Source: Virgifigura sp964551315 (GTDB lineage: Bacteria; Pseudomonadota; Alphaproteobacteria; Dongiales; Dongiaceae). Taken from it: DNA of 64,000 nt. Under the pieces are notes generated by a model. The model worked only from the letters and a program-made list of their open reading frames with translations, was not told the DNA's origin and did no database searches. The stretch covers positions 1-64,000 of the forward strand of contig CAZKCM010000016.1 in NCBI GenBank assembly GCA_964551315.1. Reading direction: 5' to 3'. Positions 58,699 to 64,000 of the stretch are shown here, piece after piece (position 1 is the stretch's first letter; every line of letters starts with the position of its first letter). Position numbers and translations under genes: made by a program.

Positions 58699-58727
58699 CC
58701 GGCCACCCCGTCTTCGGACTCCGGCTG

Positions 58728-60749
58728 CTACTCCCGCGCCAGCTTCGGCCGGCCGACTGCCGTGGCGGTGATGCGGCTCTCAAGAAAGACGGTGAAGCCG
58801 TCCGGGCCGCGGGCGACCTTGTCCTCGCGATCGTACCGCAGATCGAGATCGACGGCGCCGGCCCGGCGCGCCTGTTCCGCGGCCAGCCGGCGCGCCTCGG
58901 CGGTCGCGTGCGCGGCCGCCGCCTCAAGCTCGGAAAAGTCGCGAATACCCGAGGGCAGGTGAACGCGGAAACGGTCTTGCGCCGGCGCCGTAATGACGGC
59001 CGTAACCGACTGCATCACGCCGCCGGCCACCGCGCCCACGGCGTTCGACACCTCGGCGCGATCCGGGATGACAAGGCGCGTGCGCAGCCGCTCGGCGACC
59101 TGCGGGTAATAGGTCGCGACCGGGGCGCCGCTGGCGACCAGAGGCCGGCGGAGCGCCAGCGCGACGTCGACGAGCCCCGGCCCCCCGGCCGGCGCCCCGT
59201 CCGCCGCCCGATCGAAGGCGCGCGCGACGATCCGGTCGACGAGCGCGCCGCCGCGACCGAGATCGAGACCGTCACCTTCGGCGAAAGCCGTCGCCAGGAC
59301 CACCCGGGCAGACTGCCGGACCACCTGCTCGATGACCCGGCGGGCGAAGGCTTCGCCCGCCGCCGGGGCGCCGCCCGTCTGAGAGGACAGCCGGCGTGCC
59401 CACAGATCGGCCCCGAGCCGCGCAGCCTCGACGGACCAGCTCCGCTGCAGGCCCAGGACATGCGCGGCGTCGCTCGGCGTGAAGGCGGCGATCGCCACGA
59501 GGCCGCGATCAACCAGCCGGGCCAGCGCGCGGTTGGCCGCGTGACGGTCGGCGACCAGTTCGGACAAGGCCACCGGGCCGTCCGCCAGCGCATCCCACAG
59601 CGCCGCCTGGACGCGATCAAGGCTCGCCCGAGCCGCTTCCAGTGGGCGCTGGCGCAAGGCGAAGCGCCCGTCGTGACGGTCCGGTCGCGGCGCCGCGCGC
59701 TGATGCCGGAGTGTCTCAACGATCCCCGGGTGGTCGAGGCCGAGCAGGCTGAGCGGCACCGCGCGGCGGGGGCCGACCACCAGATCGCCGGCCTCGTCGC
59801 ACCGCACCTCGCTGTCGCCGCCCAGGCCGTAGGTATGAACCGCGACGGCTTCGACCATCGTCTTCCAGCCGCCAACCGTCGCGCCTTCGGACGCGAGCAC
59901 CGGCCGCCCGTCCCGCAGCAGGGCGATGTCGGTGGTCGTGCCGCCCATATCGACCACGACGACGTCGGTCTCGCCCGACAGATGACGCGCGCCGACGAGA
60001 CTTGCCGCCGGGCCGGAGAGGATCGTCTCAACCGGCGAGGCGAGCGCGGCCTCGGCGGCGATCAGCGAACCGTCGCCCTTCACGACCATCAGCGGCGCCT
60101 GGATGCCCTTCTCCGCCAGCAGGGAGCGGATCGCGCGAATGAGCTGGTCGAGCTGAGGAATAAGCCGCGCGTTGAGCGCGGCGGTGAGCGCCCGGCGTGG
60201 CGCGTCGAGCTTCGAGGTCAGCTCGTGCCCGCAGGTCACCGGGCGATCGGTCAAGTCGCGGATCAACGACCGGACCGCGATCTCATGCGCCGGGTTGCGG
60301 ACGGAGAAGAAGCCGGAAACGGCGAAGGCGGCGACCCTCGGCGCCTGCTCCAGAATGGCGCGCCTCGCCGCCTCCAGGTCCAGCGGCGCCTGCTCGTCGC
60401 CGAGCGCGGTGTGGCCGCCCTCGATAAAGGCCACCGGATCGCCGCCGAGCGCCGCGCCAAGCCCCGCCCGATCCAGCGCTTTGGGGTCGTAGCCCAGGAG
60501 CAACAGCCCGATCGGGCTGCCGTGCCCCTCGACGATCGCGTTCGTGGCAAGCGTCGTCGAGAGAGAAACGAGGGCGATGTCGACGGGCGCGGCCGGCAGA
60601 ACCGCCTCGACGGCGTTGCGGAGTCCGACGACGAGATCGTGCTTGGTGGTAAGGGCCTTCGCCGACGCGATCACGGAGCCCCGCTCCGGGTCGAACAACA
60701 CCGCGTCGGTATAGGTCCCGCCGGTATCGAGGCCGAGGAGAATGGGCAC
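58728..60749 (-). CDS. Hydantoinase/oxoprolinase family protein (HyuA type)
   Basis: A 673-aa ATP-dependent amidohydrolase-type protein from GTG 60747-60749 (VPILLGLDTGGTYTDAVLFD). The Hydant_A_N domain covers about 1-190, and Hydantoinase_A begins around 205, with VVDMGGTTTDIALLRDGRPVLA. LATNAIVEGHG, SGPAASLVGARHLSG and YTYGLGGDSE are family motifs. Such subunits normally pair with HyuB, which is absent here, so the substrate (hydantoin, 5-oxoproline or other lactam) is unknown. It converges with potA. An N-terminal extension upstream of the GTG is out of family. Confidence 0.88.
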   Translation of the reverse strand: MPILLGLDTGGTYTDAVLFDPERGSVIASAKALTTKHDLVVGLRNAVEAVLPAAPVDIALVSLSTTLATNAIVEGHGSPIGLLLLGYDPKALDRAGLGAALGGDPVAFIEGGHTALGDEQAPLDLEAARRAILEQAPRVAAFAVSGFFSVRNPAHEIAVRSLIRDLTDRPVTCGHELTSKLDAPRRALTAALNARLIPQLDQLIRAIRSLLAEKGIQAPLMVVKGDGSLIAAEAALASPVETILSGPAASLVGARHLSGETDVVVVDMGGTTTDIALLRDGRPVLASEGATVGGWKTMVEAVAVHTYGLGGDSEVRCDEAGDLVVGPRRAVPLSLLGLDHPGIVETLRHQRAAPRPDRHDGRFALRQRPLEAARASLDRVQAALWDALADGPVALSELVADRHAANRALARLVDRGLVAIAAFTPSDAAHVLGLQRSWSVEAARLGADLWARRLSSQTGGAPAAGEAFARRVIEQVVRQSARVVLATAFAEGDGLDLGRGGALVDRIVARAFDRAADGAPAGGPGLVDVALALRRPLVASGAPVATYYPQVAERLRTRLVIPDRAEVSNAVGAVAGGVMQSVTAVITAPAQDRFRVHLPSGIRDFSELEAAAAHATAEARRLAAEQARRAGAVDLDLRYDREDKVARGPDGFTVFLESRITATAVGRPKLARE

Positions 60750-60888
60750 GGGCAAACGTCCTAAACGGAATTTGATGGGGTTGTCGAGCCGATGTCGGTC
60801 CGGGCCTTGGCCCGAGACGCACCGGTCGCGCGACCTCATATCAACTCAACGGCCTGGAGGCGAGCGCGATTAATGAGGTGGGGGCGGT

Positions 60889-61047
60889 CTACCGAACGGA
60901 GGAGACGGCGTCGTCGAGGGCGCTCAGCTCGCGATCCACGACGTCCTGCAAGCCGAGCTCGACGCCGAAGCCGAGCTCCAGCCCGAGAAGCGCCAGAAAG
61001 ACGATCGCCAAGATGGCGAATGTCTTGACGAGCGTTCTGATGAGCAT
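60889..61047 (-). CDS. Small single-span membrane protein
   Basis: A 52-aa protein from ATG 61045-61047 (GGGAGG 9 bp upstream). It has one strong hydrophobic helix (TLVKTFAILAIVFLALLGLELGFGVEL) and an acidic amphipathic tail (QDVVDRELSALDDAVSSVR). No family is recognised. It lies between the hydantoinase and MFS genes on the same strand. Codon pattern and ribosome site support it, but it is short. Confidence 0.55.
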   Translation of the reverse strand: MLIRTLVKTFAILAIVFLALLGLELGFGVELGLQDVVDRELSALDDAVSSVR

Positions 61048-61153
61048 GTCCCGCATCCTCCCAGACGAGGTCGCCGAGATTCCTCGGACTGCTCGGCCCA
61101 TTGTCGCATGGCGAGGGTGAAGAAATGCTGAAGGCGGCGGCCTTGCGCGCGGA

Positions 61154-62464
61154 TCAGTCTTGGCGACCGGGGACAGGCCGAAGGAACCACAGGAATGCAA
61201 GCGCCTGCAGCGCCAGGAGAATCCCCATCGCCGCGCGATGCGCCACCGCCGGATGACCGCCGTCGGGCCGGGCTGGCCAGAGCTCGATCACCTCACCGAC
61301 GCCGAACTGAATGAGAAACGCCGAGACGAAGACGAGGAGATTGAGGGTCGTGTTGACCCGTCCGGCCAGATGGCCCGAGAAGGCCTGCGACAGAATCGCG
61401 TAGAAGGCGACGGACACCGTTCCGAACAGCCCGAAGGCCACCCAAACGACCAGCGAGAACCGTCCGCCAAGGTCCAGCACCAACAGAAGCTGAACCAGCA
61501 GGAACAACGCCATCCCGATCCCGATCACCGTCGGGGGCGACCAGCCGCGGCGGCGCAGGGCATCGATCACGACGCTCGAGAAGAAGAAGCCGACCGCGAT
61601 GGCGACCGCCAGCCAGACCAAGTGGCGGATGACGTCCGGGCGATCGAGCGAGGCCACGGTCTCCAGCCAGGGCGCGGCCCACAGGCCCTGATAGGCGATC
61701 CACATGGCCTGAGTCAGCATGGTGACCGGCGCGAAGCGCCAGAAGACGGCGCTGCGCAGGACCGCGGCGAGCTCTCGCCACAGGCGCGGCCAATCCGCGC
61801 GTTCGGCGTGCTGGTCGGGAGACGGTGGTTCGGGAACCAGGGAATGGACAGCCCCGGCGGCGAACAGCGTCACCGCCCCCAGGCCGAGGAAGACCACCCG
61901 CCAGTCGACAACGGCGAGAAGGTGCTCCAGCGGCGTGGCTGCGATCAACACCCCGAGGCTGCCGATCGTCAGGACGCCGCCGTTGGCGAGGACCAGCCGG
62001 CCCGAAGGCCACCAGAGCGTGTTGGCCTTGAAGGCCGCCATCAGGCAGCAGGACATGCCGAGGCCGGTCAGCGCGCGCCCGGCGGCGAGCCCGGTCATCC
62101 CGTCGCTGATGGCGAAGACCGCGGCCCCGCCTGCCCCGAACAGCAGGAAGGCGGCGACCACCCGGCGCGGACCGAACCGGTCCAGCAGAATTCCGAGGGG
62201 CAGCTGCACGGCCGCGAAGGCCAGGAAGTAGATGCTGGTGACGAAACCGACATCCGCCGCGGACAGGTCCGTGTCGGCGGCAACGGAGGGGGCGGCGACG
62301 GCCAGGACGGTCCGGTAGACCTCCTGGAGCAGGAAGACGGCGGCAAAGGCGACAAACGCGACGACGCCCGGCCAGGTGCGACCGGCAACGGTGGTGACGT
62401 GCTGCATCTCGCGTGCGACCGACCACTCCTGCGGGGCCTCCGCACCCCGCGGCGGCACGCCCAT
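61154..62464 (-). CDS. MFS transporter
   Basis: A 436-aa protein with 12 helices and the MFS motif A-like GILLDRFGPRRVVAA between helices 2 and 3. The N-terminus before TWPGVVAFVAFAAVFLLQEVYRTVLAVAAPSVAADTDLSAADVGFVTS could begin at MQHVTT (62407) instead of MGVPPRG. Substrate unknown; the general arrangement resembles nitrate/sugar-phosphate-type MFS porters without specific motifs. The small membrane protein follows 106 bp downstream. Confidence 0.88.
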   Translation of the reverse strand: MGVPPRGAEAPQEWSVAREMQHVTTVAGRTWPGVVAFVAFAAVFLLQEVYRTVLAVAAPSVAADTDLSAADVGFVTSIYFLAFAAVQLPLGILLDRFGPRRVVAAFLLFGAGGAAVFAISDGMTGLAAGRALTGLGMSCCLMAAFKANTLWWPSGRLVLANGGVLTIGSLGVLIAATPLEHLLAVVDWRVVFLGLGAVTLFAAGAVHSLVPEPPSPDQHAERADWPRLWRELAAVLRSAVFWRFAPVTMLTQAMWIAYQGLWAAPWLETVASLDRPDVIRHLVWLAVAIAVGFFFSSVVIDALRRRGWSPPTVIGIGMALFLLVQLLLVLDLGGRFSLVVWVAFGLFGTVSVAFYAILSQAFSGHLAGRVNTTLNLLVFVSAFLIQFGVGEVIELWPARPDGGHPAVAHRAAMGILLALQALAFLWFLRPVPGRQD

Positions 62465-62531
62465 CCCGGATCACGCCATAGAGGCTGCCGCGGTCGAGAT
62501 CAAGGGGGCAGATGGCAGGGGCGTTTCGCGA

Positions 62532-62774
62532 TCAGTACTGGACGCGCGAGTAGCGGTTGGTGAACTCCTCGAGGCTGAGAAGGCGCGACTGTGCCGCCAC
62601 GCCCAGCGGACGCGGCCAGCCGAAGCTGACTTCGAATCGAACGTGCGGGATGCCGCGATGATCGCGGCATACGTCCAGGACCTCGACGGTCTCGACCAGG
62701 TTTGAGGCATGCGTCCGGCAGAAGCGGCTGCCGGGTTCCACGGGAGGATTCGACCTGTTGCGTTTGAAGAGCAT
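62532..62774 (-). CDS. Small conserved alphaproteobacterial hypothetical protein
   Basis: An 80-aa protein with the pattern EPGSRFCRTHASNLVETVEVLDVCRDHRGIPHVRFEVSF and a C-terminal SRLLSLEEFTNRYSR. I recall small alphaproteobacterial proteins of this form, PGxxFxRxxxxxxxETAxVLxVxxDxxGIPHVRFxV, annotated only as hypothetical. It is divergent from the aminotransferase, with a GCCCG hairpin in the gap. Confidence 0.65.
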   Translation of the reverse strand: MLFKRNRSNPPVEPGSRFCRTHASNLVETVEVLDVCRDHRGIPHVRFEVSFGWPRPLGVAAQSRLLSLEEFTNRYSRVQY

Positions 62775-62798
62775 GACAATCCGCTGTGGTAGTGGTCT

Positions 62799-62814
62799 TG
62801 CCCGAAAACGGGCA
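62799..62814. promoter_or_regulatory. Perfect inverted repeat TGCCCG-AAAA-CGGGCA
   Basis: A 6-bp inverted repeat around AAAA in the 203-bp divergent gap between the small hypothetical gene and the aminotransferase. It could be an operator for either. It lacks a U-tract, so it is not a terminator. Confidence 0.35.
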
Positions 62815-62977
62815 TCGGATCGCCCAACATCCTAGAGACATTGCAGCCCGACAATCCAGCCTCAAAAGAACAATCCATCCAAAGTAGGTCTTCCAATGCG
62901 CAGGCGGAGAGAGCCGTTGACTTCGAGGGATGGCGCCTCGTAGCTTCCGGCGCGATCTGCTCGACGAGGGGAGTTCC

Positions 62978-64000
62978 ATGACCAACGCGTCCGCGCCGTC
63001 GCCCTGGCAGCCGGCAAAACTGCCGAAGATCGCCTGGGGCAAGGGCGTCTACGTCTACGACACCACCGGGAAGCAGTATATCGACGGCTCGGGCGGCCCG
63101 GCGGTGTTTTGCATCGGCCACGGCAACGTGGAGGTGAACGAGGCCATCAAGGCACAGCTCGACCGCGTCGCTCACGGCTATCGCTACACCTTCACGAGCG
63201 ACCCGCTGGAGGAGTTGACGGCGATCGTTGCCGAGCGATCGGGCGGGGGCCTGACGCGGATGGTCTTCGTCTCCAGCGGGTCCGAAGCGGTCGAGTCCTG
63301 TCTCAAGCTCGCGCTGCAGTACCACAGCGCACGCGGGGAAACGGCACGCCGCCGGTTCATTTCGCGGCAGCGCTCATGGCACGGCAACACGCTCGGCGCG
63401 CTCGCCATATCCGGTTTCCGCGAGCGGCGGGAGCCGTTCGAAGGCGCGCTGGTCGAGGCGAGCCTGCTGTCGCCCGTCAACGCCTATCGGCCGCCGGCCG
63501 GCGTCGCCCCCGACGAGGTCGCCGCCGCCTGCGCCGACGAGCTGGAACGGGAGATCCTGCGGCTGGGGCCGGAGCGTGTCGCCGCCTTCGTCTTCGAGCC
63601 CGTGGTCGGCGCCGCCGGGGGCGCGGTTCCGGCGCCGCCCGGCTACGCCCGGCGCGTGCGCGATATCTGCGACCGCTACGGCGTCCTGATGATCGCCGAC
63701 GAGGTCATGTGCGGCGCCGGCCGGTGCGGCACCTGGCGCGCGCTGGCCCATGACGGGGTGGAACCCGACCTGATGGCGGTTGCCAAGGGCCTGGCCGGCG
63801 GCTATCTGCCGCTCGGCGTCGCCGTGTATCACGAACGGCTGGCCGGGCCGCTTTACGAGCGGCACGGAGGGCCGCTTACCGGCCACACCTTCACGGGCCA
63901 CACCGCGGCCTGCGCCGCCGGCGTGGCCGTGCAGCGGATCGTCGAGCGCGACGGGCTGGTCGAGAAATGCGCCCGCGACGGGGAATACCTGTCGGCGGCG
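62978..64000 (+). CDS. Aspartate aminotransferase family / class III PLP-dependent aminotransferase (3' end beyond window)
   Basis: The first 341 residues of a class III aminotransferase from ATG 62978 (GAGGGGAG upstream); the C-terminus is cut by the window end. GVYVYDTTGKQYIDGSGG, FVSSGSEAVESCLKLAL, FIS..SWHGNTLGALAISG, ADEVMCGAGRCGTW and the PLP Lys270 in LMAVAKGLAGGYLPLG are present. Substrates in this group include omega-amino acids and putrescine-derived or acetylornithine compounds. The nearby Pot operon suggests polyamine catabolism, but that is only a guess. Confidence 0.9.
   Translation, partial: MTNASAPSPWQPAKLPKIAWGKGVYVYDTTGKQYIDGSGGPAVFCIGHGNVEVNEAIKAQLDRVAHGYRYTFTSDPLEELTAIVAERSGGGLTRMVFVSSGSEAVESCLKLALQYHSARGETARRRFISRQRSWHGNTLGALAISGFRERREPFEGALVEASLLSPVNAYRPPAGVAPDEVAAACADELEREILRLGPERVAAFVFEPVVGAAGGAVPAPPGYARRVRDICDRYGVLMIADEVMCGAGRCGTWRALAHDGVEPDLMAVAKGLAGGYLPLGVAVYHERLAGPLYERHGGPLTGHTFTGHTAACAAGVAVQRIVERDGLVEKCARDGEYLSAA

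Noticed and set aside
1..64000. CRISPR arrays, insertion sequences, rRNA genes
   Set aside because: I saw no regularly spaced direct repeats, no transposase-like protein and no rRNA-like sequence.

Overview
The window is GC-rich chromosomal DNA with dense gene packing and many 1-4 bp stop/start overlaps. Gene content points to a free-living alphaproteobacterium of Rhodospirillales-like character, order uncertain: glmU-glmS pair, LivKHMGF and Pot ABC importers, DmdC-like acyl-CoA dehydrogenase, lone CoxL-type molybdoenzyme, HyuA-type hydantoinase, and PEP-CTERM proteins with sigma-54 promoters. There is no rRNA, CRISPR array, insertion sequence or integrase. The only tRNA is tRNA-Val(CAC). The right edge cuts a class III aminotransferase.

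Layout. 0-5 kb: ArsR-type regulator, glmS and glmU (UDP-GlcNAc synthesis), a DUF3108 protein, tRNA-Val. 5-12.5 kb: small WGxxGxxG-type membrane protein, lipoprotein, speE behind a translationally coupled 29-codon leader ORF, a 1138-aa SAM/cyclase/ATPase/TPR protein, an alpha/beta hydrolase. 12.5-20.5 kb: a DNA recombination block with recD2, a possibly frameshifted small gene, ruvB (no ruvA or ruvC nearby), two unknown small genes, a phage-type SSB and Rad52-like annealing protein on the minus strand, and divergently a YqaJ/lambda-exonuclease-type nuclease followed by an HTH-S24 repressor. 20.5-28 kb: FAD oxidoreductase with polysaccharide pyruvyl transferase-like protein, lone CoxL-type subunit with cysQ, Sua5-type tsaC. 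28-37 kb: polar amino acid importer (no ATPase), GntR/FCD regulator and gamma-glutamyltransferase in one tightly overlapped operon behind a 20-bp perfect palindrome, then a GlcD-like oxidase, a ZIP-like membrane protein, an acyl-CoA dehydrogenase. 37-39 kb: two PEP-CTERM proteins, each behind a near-identical sigma-54 promoter. 39-45 kb: a branched-chain amino acid importer split into convergent livG-livF-TPR and livK-livH-livM arms. 45-54 kb: membrane protein, DinB-like protein, sulfatase/phosphonate hydrolase, CPA-type antiporter, Xre regulator, methyltransferase, Na/Pi cotransporter that appears to use an AUA start. 54-64 kb: potD-potB-potC-potA, hydantoinase/oxoprolinase, MFS transporter, small proteins, class III aminotransferase.

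The most unusual part is 15.3-20.5 kb. Phage-type recombination genes (annealing protein, SSB, exonuclease) sit in host context, with ruvB at the end of the annealing-protein gene string. Seven copies of a 12-bp palindrome related to TGCGAATTCGCA lie only in the two regulatory gaps: five between the annealing protein and the exonuclease, two before the repressor gene. The pairs flanking the exonuclease and repressor promoters have exactly the same 52-bp spacing. The S24 domain of the repressor lacks the Ser/Lys dyad needed for RecA-stimulated self-cleavage. I infer a domesticated, repressor-controlled recombination module, not an ordinary prophage.
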